From contig JAEZHY010000113.1 of the NCBI GenBank assembly GCA_023416335.1, positions 1 to 64,000 of the forward strand: a DNA stretch of 64,000 bases, given 5' to 3'. This stretch comes from Pseudomonadota bacterium. GTDB taxonomy: Bacteria; Desulfobacterota; Syntrophobacteria; Syntrophobacterales; Syntrophobacteraceae. Each line of letters begins with the position of its first letter. Position 1 is the stretch's first letter. The position numbers and the translations under genes are program-made. The notes under the pieces are model-generated. The model did not search any database and had not been told where the DNA came from. It saw only the letters and a program-made list of their open reading frames with translations. Shown piece after piece: positions 16,546 to 25,635 of the stretch.

Positions 16546-17199
16546 TTTCTCTCCTTGGAACAGCCGGGGGATTGCAGGCTCCCGGCTCGGCGGATCGCAG
16601 TCCCGGAATAATTGGAATAGTTAATGTGCCAGGAAACTGAATATACCTCAAGGACGCCGGCCGAGAAAATAAATTTCCCGGTTTCGTCGGGAAGGCAACC
16701 CGCTTTGCCGTTATCGGAGAGGCACTGGCAAGGAATGCGGCGTGCGGTCTGGACAGTTCAATGCTGTCGAACTCCGGGATGTTACATGAGAGACAGTAGG
16801 GAAGTGCCTGATTGACTTGCTCGCAACAGATAATTATTAGCGATATTACCGCGCCGGAGCGGCCAGGGGAAACAATTGCAGAATAAACCAAAAACACACT
16901 TCCGGCGCGGTCCCCATCCTGTTCTGGAAATGTCTGCCCACCATTCAAACGTTGCGGTTCCGATGATCGAAAGCCTCCGGACAAACAGGTGCTTACCTTT
17001 GACAACACGGCGCTGCCGGCTATATTGAGTGTACCGCCAAAATGAAAAAGGACCTGATCGGCCGGACCTTTCGCTGCTCGGGATCCATCTCCCACTTCGC
17101 TGCTCCATTTCTGAAGACCGCAGGGGGTTCGCAATAGGCCATACGGTCCGGCGGAAATTCCGTTCAAACGATCCAAACCGACTATGAGAGGTAAAGAGA
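16546..17199. other. Intergenic region, divergent promoters expected
   Basis: This 654-bp gap separates a minus-strand gene from the plus-strand acetoacetyl-CoA synthetase, so it should hold both promoters. A hairpin, 'agccggg'-10 bases-'cccggct', lies near 16558-16585 just ahead of the 86-residue gene. I looked for a cobalamin riboswitch on both strands and found no B12 box. An open frame on the minus strand (16,538-17,176) has a composition unlike a protein and no family features. Confidence 0.5.
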
Positions 17200-19167
17200 A
17201 TGAGGAACCCGCTTTGGATTCCCTCCGAAGAATGGATATCTCGAGCGAATATCGTCCGGTTTATCAGGTTCGTCTGTGTGCGAACCGGTCTGGCAATTGA
17301 ATCCTATGCGGAGCTTTACCGGTGGTCGGTTGAGAACCTGGAAGAGTTTTGGGCTGCAGTCTGGGATTTCGTAGAAATTAAAGCTTCCCGGAAATACGAC
17401 ACGGTGATTGACGATCTCGGCAGATTTCCGGGCGCGGACTGGTTCCCGGGGGCCAAGATCAATTTTGCCGAAAACCTGCTGAGATTCCGGGACGATCGTC
17501 CGGCTCTTGTCTTCCAGAGTGAAGACGGGCGGTCGCAGACCATGACTTACGCAGAACTGTACCATGCCGTTGCCCGCCTGGCGGATGCTCTGCGCGCAGC
17601 CGGAGTTGTTCCGGGAGACCGTGTCGCGGCTTATATGCCCAACCTCATTCAGACTGCCGTGGCGATGCTGGCATCCACAAGTGTCGGTGCGGTCTGGTCC
17701 TCATGCGGTACGGAACTCGGTGCAGGCGCAGTCCCGGATCGTTTGGGGCAGATAGGTCCGAAGGTCCTGTTCACGGTCGATGGACACCTTTACAGAGGCA
17801 AAGCAATCGACGACCTTGAGAATGTGGAGCATATCGCGAAGAAGATACCATCTCTGGAGAAGGTGGTTATCGTTCCCTACCTGCGGGAACGGCCGGAAAT
17901 CGGAAATATAGAAAATGCGGTGCTCCTGGACGATTTCACAGCGAATGTGGGGGAAACGATCGAGTTCGAACAACTTCCTTTCAATCATCCGGTATACATC
18001 ATGTTCTCGTCCGGCACGACCGGTAAGCCCAAGTGCATGGTGCAGGGGGCCGGGGTCCTGATAAATCATCTCAAGGAGCTGATAATTCACACCGACCTCA
18101 GGCGGGAGGACAGGATCTTTTACATCACCTCTCCCAGCTGGATGATGTGGAACTGGCTGCTCAGCTCATTAGCAGTGGGCGCAACGATTGTCCTCTACGA
18201 CGGCAACCCGAATTATCCCGACTGGGGAGCAATGTGGAAGCTGACCCAGGAGCAAAAGATCACGATCTTCGGCTGCAGTGCCAGCTACATAAATTACCTC
18301 AGGGCAGTGGGGGCACGTCCCGGAAAGCAATACGATCTTTCTTCCCTGAGAGCGATGTCCCAGACAGGGTCTCCTCTGTCGGCGGAAGGATTTGAGTACG
18401 TCTACAGGGAGATCAAAGCCGATATGCACTTCAACTCCATCTCCGGAGGGACCGATATAAACGGTTGCTTCGCAATCGGGAGTCCGATATTGCCGGTATA
18501 CGCCGGAGAATTGCAGGCCGTCGGACTGGGAATGAAGATCAAGGCTTACGACGAAAACGGCAGACCGGTTACAGACAGGGAAGGCGAACTGGTCTGTGAG
18601 GCGCCGGCTCCCTCAATGCCTCTATACTTCTGGAATGACGAGAATTTCGAAAAGTACAGAAAAGCCTATTTCGATGTTTTCCCCAATGTGTGGCGGCATG
18701 GGGACTGGGTTCTGCAGCACGGCGATACCGGAGGAATTACTTTTCTCGGTCGATCGGACTTCACCCTGAAACCATCCGGGGTGCGCATCGGTCCGGCTGA
18801 AATTTACAACATTGTGGAAAGCATGGAAGAGATAGCCGACTGTATGGTGGTGGGGCAGGACTGGAAAGGCGACCAGCGTATTATCCTGTTCGTCAAGCTT
18901 ACCCCCGAACACCGGCTTGATGACGAACTGAAGGACAAAATAAAAAAGACCCTGCGCAGGGATGCTTCCCCGCGTCATGTCCCCGACGTGATACTTGAAG
19001 CCCCGGACATCCCATACACTTTTAACATGAAGAAGGTTGAAAGTTCGGTATCCAATATGCTGAACGGCAGACCCATTACCAACCGGGACGCCCTCACGAA
19101 CCCCGGATCGCTCGATTTTTATGAGAAGCTGGCATTTGACCTGAAGGAAGAACAGCCCGGTGTTTGA
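17200..19167 (+). CDS. Acetoacetyl-CoA synthetase (acetoacetate-CoA ligase)
   Basis: 655-residue ANL-superfamily enzyme forming acetoacetyl-CoA from acetoacetate, ATP and CoA. It shares length and sequence with the AacS family rather than acetyl-CoA synthetase: N-terminal WIPSEEWISRANIVRF, WFPGAKINFAENLL, and PYTFNMKKVE with the catalytic lysine at the C-terminus. The ATP loop is FSSGTTGKPKCMVQG, and the adenylate-binding motif is near FNSISGGTDI. It would feed ketone bodies or acetoacetate into acyl-CoA metabolism. The isochorismatase-family gene follows after 46 bp. The start has a GAGG-like site ('gagaggtaaagaga'). Confidence 0.9.
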   Translation: MRNPLWIPSEEWISRANIVRFIRFVCVRTGLAIESYAELYRWSVENLEEFWAAVWDFVEIKASRKYDTVIDDLGRFPGADWFPGAKINFAENLLRFRDDRPALVFQSEDGRSQTMTYAELYHAVARLADALRAAGVVPGDRVAAYMPNLIQTAVAMLASTSVGAVWSSCGTELGAGAVPDRLGQIGPKVLFTVDGHLYRGKAIDDLENVEHIAKKIPSLEKVVIVPYLRERPEIGNIENAVLLDDFTANVGETIEFEQLPFNHPVYIMFSSGTTGKPKCMVQGAGVLINHLKELIIHTDLRREDRIFYITSPSWMMWNWLLSSLAVGATIVLYDGNPNYPDWGAMWKLTQEQKITIFGCSASYINYLRAVGARPGKQYDLSSLRAMSQTGSPLSAEGFEYVYREIKADMHFNSISGGTDINGCFAIGSPILPVYAGELQAVGLGMKIKAYDENGRPVTDREGELVCEAPAPSMPLYFWNDENFEKYRKAYFDVFPNVWRHGDWVLQHGDTGGITFLGRSDFTLKPSGVRIGPAEIYNIVESMEEIADCMVVGQDWKGDQRIILFVKLTPEHRLDDELKDKIKKTLRRDASPRHVPDVILEAPDIPYTFNMKKVESSVSNMLNGRPITNRDALTNPGSLDFYEKLAFDLKEEQPGV

Positions 19168-19213
19168 CATCCGCTTCGAAATAAATCTGCCGTGACCTGG
19201 AGGCCGAAAACTC

Positions 19214-19807
19214 ATGCGTTCGAATCTGGAACCTTTGATCCGCGATGATTGCGCGCTGCTCTTGATCGATTACCAGAAAACCTTCCTGGACCTCTGTGTG
19301 GACCCGCTGCTGGTGATCGAGAACGGCATCGGTCTCATTGAGATGGCCCGGATATTCGATATTCCTGTCCTGTTCACGGTCCATAACCCGGATAAGATGG
19401 GAGCCGTCATGCCCGAGTTGACCGGCAAGGTGCCGGGGGCTTGCCCGATCCCCAAAATGACTTTCAACTGCTTTGAAACCGAAACGATTGCGGAAGCAGT
19501 CAGGAGAAGCGGCCGAAAGACGTTGCTGATGGCCGGCCTGGAAGCACATATTTGCCTGATGCATACGGGGCTTGGCGCCTTGAGGCTGGGATATCGCGTT
19601 CATGTAGCCGCCGACGCGGCGACGTCGCGATGTGCGATTGACAAGGACCTGGGATTGCAGCGCCTTGGCAGGGCAGGGGCGGTTATCAGTTCAACGGAGA
19701 TGATGCTGTTTGAATTGCTCAACAGGGTGGCTACCCCGGAGTTCAGGGCCGCTCTGCCCCTGATGAAAAGACTCCAGGATCTGAAATCCCGATTGGAACA
19801 AGATTAG
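19214..19807 (+). CDS. Isochorismatase-family cysteine hydrolase
   Basis: 197-residue alpha/beta hydrolase of the isochorismatase/nicotinamidase superfamily. The catalytic aspartate is in LLLIDYQKTFLDL near residue 20, and the nucleophile cysteine in GLEAHICLMHT near residue 115. It resembles the YcaC branch, whose substrates are mostly unknown; nicotinamidase metal ligands are not obvious. Its gene lies 46 bp behind acetoacetyl-CoA synthetase and is probably co-transcribed. No substrate can be assigned. Confidence 0.85.
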   Translation: MRSNLEPLIRDDCALLLIDYQKTFLDLCVDPLLVIENGIGLIEMARIFDIPVLFTVHNPDKMGAVMPELTGKVPGACPIPKMTFNCFETETIAEAVRRSGRKTLLMAGLEAHICLMHTGLGALRLGYRVHVAADAATSRCAIDKDLGLQRLGRAGAVISSTEMMLFELLNRVATPEFRAALPLMKRLQDLKSRLEQD

Positions 19808-19846
19808 TTTGCAATGCCGGAACAGAGGGGAATGGGAATAGAGATT

Positions 19847-20257
19847 TCAATTAATCTGAAGTTGGTTTTGCCCGTTTTCCGGGGAAACTCCGGATATTCC
19901 TTTCATGATCGCGTCGAGCAGGGACTGGTCGTCGAACGGTTTTTGGAGAAAAGCGACGGCTCCGCTGTTCATGGCCATCTCTCTTACCCTCGGATTCTCG
20001 TGAGCAGTAATGAAGATGACAGGCGATCTGTTTCCGGACGCAGTGAGAATCTTCATCAATTCAAAACCGTCAATATCCGGCATCTGAATGTCCAGTATGA
20101 TCAATCCTTCGGCATCGGTCTCTTTGAAGTCTAAATACGCCCGGGCCGATTCGAACACTTTCACATCGTAGCCGACCGATTTCAGAAGCCGCTTCAAAGC
20201 CCTTCGCACAGACTGGTCGTCATCGATAACCGAGACTGTTATTTTTGATTTAATCAC
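19847..20257 (-). CDS. Single-domain response regulator, FixJ-receiver type
   Basis: 136-residue stand-alone receiver domain. Acidic pocket in VIDDDQ, phospho-acceptor aspartate in LIILDIQMPDIDG, threonine in FITAH and lysine in FLQKPFDD are all present. It has no output domain, so it may act by protein contact or as a phosphate shuttle. It resembles the receiver of the FixJ-like regulator next door. The start is unclear: a GTG at 20308 extends it to 153 residues, while the GTG at 20257 has an AGGT-type site and fits the usual receiver N-terminus. No cognate kinase is adjacent. Confidence 0.85.
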   Translation of the reverse strand: MIKSKITVSVIDDDQSVRRALKRLLKSVGYDVKVFESARAYLDFKETDAEGLIILDIQMPDIDGFELMKILTASGNRSPVIFITAHENPRVREMAMNSGAVAFLQKPFDDQSLLDAIMKGISGVSPENGQNQLQIN

Positions 20258-20339
20258 GTTCTGACCTGAAAAGAGAAAATTTAGTTGCTCGTTCAATTCT
20301 AATCCCACCTTGGCGCCTGAGTTTCAATATAAACGGAAT

Positions 20340-20355
20340 TTGGATAAAATTCCAA
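20340..20355. promoter_or_regulatory. Half-conserved palindrome TTGGA-N6-TCCAA
   Basis: TTGGATAAAATTCCAA keeps the outer half-sites of the exact palindromes at 20,399 and 21,504. Read on the minus strand, it overlaps a plausible -35 box (TTGGAA) that stands 18 bp before TATATT, upstream of the single-domain regulator. It could be a second, weaker operator. This is inference from pattern only. Confidence 0.4.
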
Positions 20356-20398
20356 GGCATAGATGGGGCTAATGTAACTGAACACTCAAAGAAGCACA

Positions 20399-20416
20399 AT
20401 TGGACCTTGGTCCAAT
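20399..20416. promoter_or_regulatory. Operator-like perfect palindrome, copy 1
   Basis: ATTGGACCTTGGTCCAAT is an 18-bp perfect palindrome lying upstream of the single-domain regulator gene and downstream of the FixJ-like gene. The same palindrome occurs at 21,504-21,521. An identical pair bracketing the FixJ-like regulator suggests a binding site for that protein or another dimeric regulator. Confidence 0.65.
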
Positions 20417-20534
20417 CAGTTTGTTTGCAGGTTTCGTCTTTCAGGTCCGGAAAGGGTGATGAGCCTGGTTTCCGGGAAGTAACGCAAGGAATTCCGGGGG
20501 GCGTGAATGAACTGCTGGGTGTGGCAAGATAGAC

Positions 20535-21161
20535 TTATTCCCGGTTTTCGCCCAAGCCGACCTTTTCGGCCATGCGGACCAGCGCCGCCACGGAATCGGC
20601 CTGCATTTTCCGCATCACCTGGCCGCGATGAACTTTTATTGTCTTCTCCACCGTGCCGAGGTCGAATGCAATCTGCTTGTTTAATTTGCCCTGGATTACG
20701 TGGGTAAGTACTTCGTACTCGCGGGAAGTCAGAGTCTTCATCTTTTCCCGGATTTCACCGACTTCGTCTTCTTTGATCCTTTCCAGCCGGTCCTGCTCGA
20801 TAGCCTTGCCGATCGCTTCCAGGAGGATATTATCCTCGAAAGGCTTTTCGATGAAGTCCACCGCACCCGCCTTCATTGCCCGGACACTCTGTGGAACGTT
20901 CCCGTGCCCTGTCAGGAAGATAATCGGTATCCTGATACTCGACTTGGCCAGTTCCTCCTGGAGTTCAAATCCGCTCAGACCGGGCATCCTTACGTCGAGG
21001 ACAACGCAGGCAGGGCCGGATGATCGTTCCCTGCTCAGGAACTCCTGCCCTGAGGCATAAGATTCCACTTTCAACCCCACGGACTTGAGCAATCTTTCCA
21101 GAGCGCGTCTGACTGAGGCGTTGTCGTCGATTACGTAAACGAGGGGATCTTCTCTCTTCAT
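20535..21161 (-). CDS. FixJ/NarL-type response regulator with LuxR helix-turn-helix
   Basis: 208-residue transcription regulator. The receiver domain (about 6-120) has VIDDNA, the phospho-acceptor in CVVLDVRMPGLSG, FLTGHG and FIEKPFED. The C-terminal LuxR-type HTH (about 140-200) has LTSREYEVLTHVIQGKLNKQ and VEKTIKVHRGQVMRKM, typical of FixJ/TodT regulators that activate sigma-70 promoters. No histidine kinase is next to it. It shares receiver sequence with the single-domain regulator downstream, so one kinase might address both. The start ATG is preceded by weak 'cggaatttcat' spacing, so translation may be modest. Confidence 0.92.
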   Translation of the reverse strand: MKREDPLVYVIDDNASVRRALERLLKSVGLKVESYASGQEFLSRERSSGPACVVLDVRMPGLSGFELQEELAKSSIRIPIIFLTGHGNVPQSVRAMKAGAVDFIEKPFEDNILLEAIGKAIEQDRLERIKEDEVGEIREKMKTLTSREYEVLTHVIQGKLNKQIAFDLGTVEKTIKVHRGQVMRKMQADSVAALVRMAEKVGLGENRE

Positions 21162-21503
21162 ATGAAATTCCGGAAAATGAGCAGGATGTTAAACGGTGAC
21201 GCCGGCGGGACCGTCACCGGTTTGCGCGTGCTTTTGGATCATGTTTTTTCAGGATTGTATTCCGTCAGTTCCGAGGTCGCACCGCACCAATCCTAACGAT
21301 TGCATGCCTCCAAGTTACAGGGCAGGGCATCTGCCGATTGGGTCGGAACGGCGGCCAAGAATCGCCGCAGGTAAGTTCTTATTACATCACTGGAATTCCG
21401 ATGTCCATGAAAATATCCTGCATAATAATCGGTCTTCCTTCATCCTCCGCTGTAGGCGCTTTTGCTCATCCCTCACAGACTATACTTATCGAAAAAAAAG
21501 TAT

Positions 21504-21521
21504 ATTGGACCAAGGTCCAAT
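21504..21521. promoter_or_regulatory. Operator-like perfect palindrome, copy 2
   Basis: ATTGGACCAAGGTCCAAT is the same 18-bp palindrome as at 20,399, read from the other strand. It lies in the ~540-bp gap between the FixJ-like gene (minus) and uridine kinase (plus), directly after 'cgaaaaaaaagtat'. It could serve either direction. I see no other gene or RNA in 21,162-21,702. Confidence 0.65.
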
Positions 21522-21702
21522 AAAGAGGGCTCTAAGAATGAACCCGGTGCGGGAGTTGTCCGGAGCCGGACGCAAGGTTCTCCGGGCGTATATAAATAGT
21601 GGAAAGTTCATCAAAATTATGATTCTATCTGCTTTGTTTTGCCCGCACAGTCAGATCGATAATGGACGTGAGAAGTGGTTTCCAAATGGGGGAGTTGTCG
21701 TT

Positions 21703-22308
21703 ATGCTCATCATAGGGGTTGCCGGAGGAACGGGAGCGGGCAAGACCGCCCTTGTCAGAGGGCTTGCCGGGGCGCTCGCTTCGGAAGGTGTATCCGTCAT
21801 TCAACTCGACAACTACTACCATGATCAAAGCAGGCTCTCGGCCAATCTGCGAGAGGAGATCAACTTCGACCACCCGGGCACACTCGACCTGGACCTGCTC
21901 GTCGAGCATTTGAAGGATCTCATTTCGGGAAAGCCAATAGAGATGCCTTTCTACGATTTTGCTTCGCATACGAGGGTGGAAGCGAAGAGAAGAGTTCTCC
22001 CCGAAAAGTATATCATCGTGGAAGGCATATTTGCCCTCTACCATGCTGGTATCAGAGACCTGCTCGATTTGAAGGTCTTCGTATCGCTGGAATGCGATCT
22101 GCGGTTTATCAGGCGGCTCGAAAGAGACATCTCCGAAAGGGGACGCACGCGGCAGTCGGTGATCCGGCAGTACCTTGCCACCGTACGTCCCATGCACGAT
22201 CGGCATGTTCAACCGACATGCGTTCATGCCGATCTGGTCCTGTCCGGAGACGATCCGGTCGAGAGCAATGTCGCCAAAATTCTCAATCGTCTCGATGCGT
22301 TGAAGTAG
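21703..22308 (+). CDS. udk: Uridine kinase
   Basis: 201-residue P-loop kinase that phosphorylates uridine and cytidine for pyrimidine salvage. The P-loop is GVAGGTGAGKTALV, followed by QLDNYYHDQ with the catalytic aspartate, NFDHPGTLD and IIVEGIFALY. The lid region RRLERDISERGRTRQSV is also typical. A much longer open frame (from 21,196) runs through the upstream spacer; the ATG at 21,703 has a GGGGGAG site about eight bases before it and starts directly before the P-loop strand. Confidence 0.93.
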   Translation: MLIIGVAGGTGAGKTALVRGLAGALASEGVSVIQLDNYYHDQSRLSANLREEINFDHPGTLDLDLLVEHLKDLISGKPIEMPFYDFASHTRVEAKRRVLPEKYIIVEGIFALYHAGIRDLLDLKVFVSLECDLRFIRRLERDISERGRTRQSVIRQYLATVRPMHDRHVQPTCVHADLVLSGDDPVESNVAKILNRLDALK

Positions 22309-22417
22309 TTCCCCGGATCCCTGCATCTTTCTTAGAATCCTGCCGGTTCCCAAAGCATGTTGCGCAAAGGAAAATGGACCCTTTGACGATCATTCTGCGG
22401 AAAAGACACCCCGTCCC

Positions 22418-22471
22418 GTCATCCCGGCAGCGCTTTTGAGCCGGGATCCAGCGGAGCTGCCGGGTATCAGT
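22418..22471. repeat. REP-like palindromic element
   Basis: The sequence 'gtcatcccggcagcgctttt' then 'gagccgggatccagcgg' forms a hairpin with 'atcccggc'/'gccgggat' arms. 'GTCATCCCGGC..GCCGGGATCCAG' is a widespread intergenic palindrome type in proteobacterial genomes. It lies between the convergent ends of udk and the RDD gene, where it may also stop transcription. A diverged relative appears near 59,650-59,690. Confidence 0.65.
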
Positions 22472-22502
22472 CGTTTAAATGAGGAGGAAGGGATTTCTTC
22501 CG

Positions 22503-23288
22503 CTACCTGGTTGCAACTCGCGAGGCGGGGCGGCGGAAGATGATTTCGACCGCGTCTCGGAGAAAGCGTTCATCGGTCAGTCCTTCGAGCGCTTCCTGCG
22601 GAAATTTGACGAGAGATTTGAAATAGGATGCGAGTTCTCCGAAGAGAGCAACACGTGCGACAGGGTCCAACTGGTCTCGTCTAAGGAGAGTCCGGAAGAC
22701 AAGGAAGGCCTCCTCGGGCAGGATTTCGCTTCGGAGCCGGGCGGCAAGGTGGGGATAGCTTCGCAGGGAGTTGTACTTGTCGGGGGTAATTTTCTCCAGA
22801 TCGGGAACAAAGATCTCGGGAGTTCTTGCAACTATGGTGTTTGCGGCTATATCTCCCAGGCGCTGACCGTGGAGGCTGAAAAGACCTGCAATTCCGCCGA
22901 CAAGGTAAAATGCCGGGAGGCTGTCCACCGCCCGCAGCAGGTTTCGGACGACAATCTGGCTGGTCCGGAGTCTCAAACCCTCCCTGTCGATTACACGCAG
23001 CCGCAGCAGTTTTTTGCCGAGCGTCTGTCCTCTCCAGAGCTGTTCAAACAGAATGAAGTAGCCGACCGAAGCGACGAAAGCAGCGAGGATGTAAAGGGCC
23101 GCGCCGACCTGTTCGCTCAGCTTGCCGATTACCTGGAACAGGCCCGAGGCTATCCCGAGGGCGGCGGAAATGCAGCATGTATCGACCAGCCATGCCAGGA
23201 AACGACTCATCGGGCCTGCGACCTGCACAGAGAACTCGATTCCTTCGGGTGTCCTTATGACGAGGGCTTTTGTTTTGCCGTATGCCAT
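22503..23288 (-). CDS. RDD-family membrane protein
   Basis: 261-residue membrane protein with an RDD domain in the first 150 residues: GPMSRFLAWLVDTCCISAAL carries the R and first D, and YFILFEQLWRGQTLGKKLLRL ends the unit. Three hydrophobic segments are visible, near 32-52, 62-85 and 125-145. The C-terminal 110 residues are soluble and contain no known domain. RDD proteins have been linked to transport or ion exchange, but function here is unknown. It is the last gene of the ten-gene operon, starting at TAATG, a one-base overlap with the SpoIIM-like gene. Confidence 0.85.
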   Translation of the reverse strand: MAYGKTKALVIRTPEGIEFSVQVAGPMSRFLAWLVDTCCISAALGIASGLFQVIGKLSEQVGAALYILAAFVASVGYFILFEQLWRGQTLGKKLLRLRVIDREGLRLRTSQIVVRNLLRAVDSLPAFYLVGGIAGLFSLHGQRLGDIAANTIVARTPEIFVPDLEKITPDKYNSLRSYPHLAARLRSEILPEEAFLVFRTLLRRDQLDPVARVALFGELASYFKSLVKFPQEALEGLTDERFLRDAVEIIFRRPASRVATR

Positions 23289-24298
23289 TATCCCGTTGCT
23301 CCCGAATTGCTTTCGCCTTTTGTGTACCTTTTTGAGAGCAGGAATGCCAGGAGTGCCAGTTCCACCGCCCCGAACCCTATCTTCAGGCTGTAGGGCAGGA
23401 CCGGCTCATGGTACTGAGAGAAAAATGCCTCGATTATTCCCGCCCAGACCAGCATCGCAGCGGTCCCACATATGAGTGCGGTCAGGTCCACAGATGCCGC
23501 GCGCAGTCTTTCCCCAAGCGGAATTCCGCTCCGGCGGGCAAGAAGCGCCCCGGCCAGGACCAGCCCCGCCTGTCCGGCTATCAGGAAGGCGGGAATCTCG
23601 ATGGATCCGTGCGGCAGCAGCCATCCCACGAGGAATGCGGTTTGTCCTGCGTTGATGTAGTCGAGCACGATGGCCCCGAGTATTACCCCGTTGTAGAAAA
23701 GCAAAATCAGGGTGCCGATTCCGAAAGTAATTCCCATTGCAAGACACAAAATCGCGACCCGGATATTGTGCGTCATGAGTTGGCTCGAAAAGGCGACTTT
23801 TTTGCCCTCGTGCGATTTGTTCAATCCTTGTTCTTCTTTCGCCACGCGGTCCGACGGGCTTCCCATCAAATGGTCGAATGGAAGGAAGACGCTTTTTGCT
23901 TCCGGTTCAATCGATAGCAGCACGGCCCCGAATAGAATCCCGGCCAGCGTGGCGGCGACTGCAAGCCAGAAGGCATTCAGATGCTTTTGAAAGGAAAGCG
24001 GGAATGCGCGAATGCGGCTGAGAAGGCCGATCCGGTTGCCTTTTGCTATACTTCCGTGTATCTCACCGAATCCTCTCGCTACAAGAGATTCCAGGTAATT
24101 TCTCAGTTCCGGTTCGGAAGCGAAACTCTGCAGCCTGCCCAAATCGGCCGAGGTGCGCTGGTAGAGGTGCCGGAAGCGTTTGATCTTTTCCAGATCCATC
24201 CGGGCGGCGGGGTCCTTCTCGATGTCGCTCAGCATTCCTTCGAACTCCCGCCACGTACCCTGCTGCTCCGAAATGAACTTTTCGAGATCCAGAATCAC
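23288..24298 (-). CDS. SpoIIM/DUF95-like membrane protein
   Basis: 336-residue membrane protein of the stage II sporulation protein M family. An N-terminal helical cytoplasmic part (about 1-110) is followed by about six hydrophobic segments, including FWLAVAATLAGILFGAVLL and the family core FYNGVILGAIVLDY and GWLLPHGSIEIPAFLIAGQ. The HG-x-EIPA motif is diagnostic. Outside sporulating Firmicutes it is regularly found with MoxR and DUF58, as here. The frame is open far upstream, but the GTG at 24,298 overlaps the DUF58 stop (GTGA), which fits the coupling used all through this operon. Confidence 0.88.
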   Translation of the reverse strand: MILDLEKFISEQQGTWREFEGMLSDIEKDPAARMDLEKIKRFRHLYQRTSADLGRLQSFASEPELRNYLESLVARGFGEIHGSIAKGNRIGLLSRIRAFPLSFQKHLNAFWLAVAATLAGILFGAVLLSIEPEAKSVFLPFDHLMGSPSDRVAKEEQGLNKSHEGKKVAFSSQLMTHNIRVAILCLAMGITFGIGTLILLFYNGVILGAIVLDYINAGQTAFLVGWLLPHGSIEIPAFLIAGQAGLVLAGALLARRSGIPLGERLRAASVDLTALICGTAAMLVWAGIIEAFFSQYHEPVLPYSLKIGFGAVELALLAFLLSKRYTKGESNSGATG

Positions 24299-25635
24299 AG
24301 GATCTGCCTCCGCTTGACATTGATGTACTGGGAAACCATTTCGACACTCAGCCTCTCGTGGGCGAGCAGGTAAAAGCCGATGCCCCGGCGCCTGAGAACG
24401 ATCTCCAACTCGCGCAGGCTCTGATGTACCATATGGCCGCCAAGAGCGCGGTAGATGTCGTCCGCACCATCGATCCCCGGGTCGGAGAAAAGGGGCATTG
24501 CCGATGCCGGCCTGATCATATTGACGGTCATGAGGTGCTTCCTTCCGACCGCTTCCATGCCCGTTACAAAACTTTCCGCCAGGGTGGGATCGTCGAGGCA
24601 GGTAAGAAACAGGAGCAGTGCCCTGCGTCTCAGGGACTTCATAATCGCAGCCGCAACTTCCTCGAAATCGGGGCTGACCGTTTGGGGCTCGAGCGTGAGA
24701 AGAGAATCCCGGCACAGGCGGAAGTGCGCCCTGTTGCTCCCGGCCCTGAGAAAGTTCAGGACTCGGTTGCTGAAGACGATCAGGCCGAACTTGTCTCCCT
24801 GCCGCTGGGCGAAATCGCCGAGCGTGAGGGCCGCGCCTATGTGACGTTCCAGAATGGGTTCACGGATGTCCAAATCATTTGACTCGATCATTCGGGAACT
24901 CAGCCTGGAGGCGTCGATAACGACGTAAACCTCCTGGGTACGCTCGATCTGGTATTCCTTGGTGACGAGATGTCCGCGCTTCGCGGTTACCCGCCAGTGA
25001 ATGTCGCTCATGCTGTCGCCGGGGATGTAGTCTCGCAGCATTTCGAATTCCCGCCCCCGGCCCACCTGGCGTTGAGCGCGAAGCCCCGGCGTATTGCGCC
25101 GGAGAAACAGGGCGGTGATCTTTTGCTGTTCTTTCATCAGGTCGGGGTAGACATGGATCCGCGTTTCGGCGGAACGGTTCTCCTGTTTGGTCCACAATCC
25201 AAGCCTGGAACGTACGCGGATGAGGCATCCAGAAAGCCCGTACTCTCCTCGCCTGTTTGCCGTGATCGGCCAGGTCACCTGGACGCTCTCCGCGCCCTGA
25301 GGGAATTCGACCGGAAGTTCCTCCTGAACTGAAGCCACCTCACAAGGGAATCCGATTGCGAGCAGGAGTTTCCCGACGTTTCCTTTCTCTTCGCGTATCT
25401 TGAAAACCAGGGATTCTTCCCGGTTCCTGACGATGTTCACCTTTTCGGGAAAGTCAACCCGTATGGCCGAGCATTTGCCCGCAACGAAAAGGGCATCGAC
25501 GACGCAGATCAGGACCACCGCGGCGCAGATCGCCAATGCCGGGAGCGTAGTCGCCGGGACCGCGGCCGCGGCAAGCGAGGCGGGGAGAATGGAGGCTCCA
25601 ACGAGCAGGAGCATTCTGTTCTCAGGTACGATCAT
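24295..25635 (-). CDS. DUF58 domain protein (MoxR partner)
   Basis: 446-residue protein with two N-terminal membrane helices (about 8-50), a beta-rich region and a DUF58 domain near 195-300. The domain is marked by REFEMLRDYIPGDSMSDIHW and then VYVVIDASRLSS, the start of a VWA-like fold. DUF58 proteins pair with MoxR AAA+ ATPases and are thought to act in assembly or activation of partner proteins. The ATG overlaps the moxR stop by 4 bp. No metal-ion-dependent adhesion motif (DxSxS) is complete: the sequence is DASRLSS. Confidence 0.9.
   Translation of the reverse strand: MIVPENRMLLLVGASILPASLAAAAVPATTLPALAICAAVVLICVVDALFVAGKCSAIRVDFPEKVNIVRNREESLVFKIREEKGNVGKLLLAIGFPCEVASVQEELPVEFPQGAESVQVTWPITANRRGEYGLSGCLIRVRSRLGLWTKQENRSAETRIHVYPDLMKEQQKITALFLRRNTPGLRAQRQVGRGREFEMLRDYIPGDSMSDIHWRVTAKRGHLVTKEYQIERTQEVYVVIDASRLSSRMIESNDLDIREPILERHIGAALTLGDFAQRQGDKFGLIVFSNRVLNFLRAGSNRAHFRLCRDSLLTLEPQTVSPDFEEVAAAIMKSLRRRALLLFLTCLDDPTLAESFVTGMEAVGRKHLMTVNMIRPASAMPLFSDPGIDGADDIYRALGGHMVHQSLRELEIVLRRRGIGFYLLAHERLSVEMVSQYINVKRRQIL

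Noticed and set aside
16538..17176. 212-codon minus-strand open frame
   Set aside because: Composition is Pro/Ser/Gly-rich and irregular, it overlaps a supported gene start, and no family features are visible.
16546..17199. Cobalamin riboswitch near the cob genes
   Set aside because: Neither strand shows the B12 box or the surrounding conserved core; 'gcactggc' near 16,725 lacks the required context.
24299..24715. N-terminal extension of the SpoIIM-like gene by about 139 codons
   Set aside because: It would lie wholly inside DUF58 in another frame; the GTG at 24,298 gives the GTGA overlap typical of this operon.
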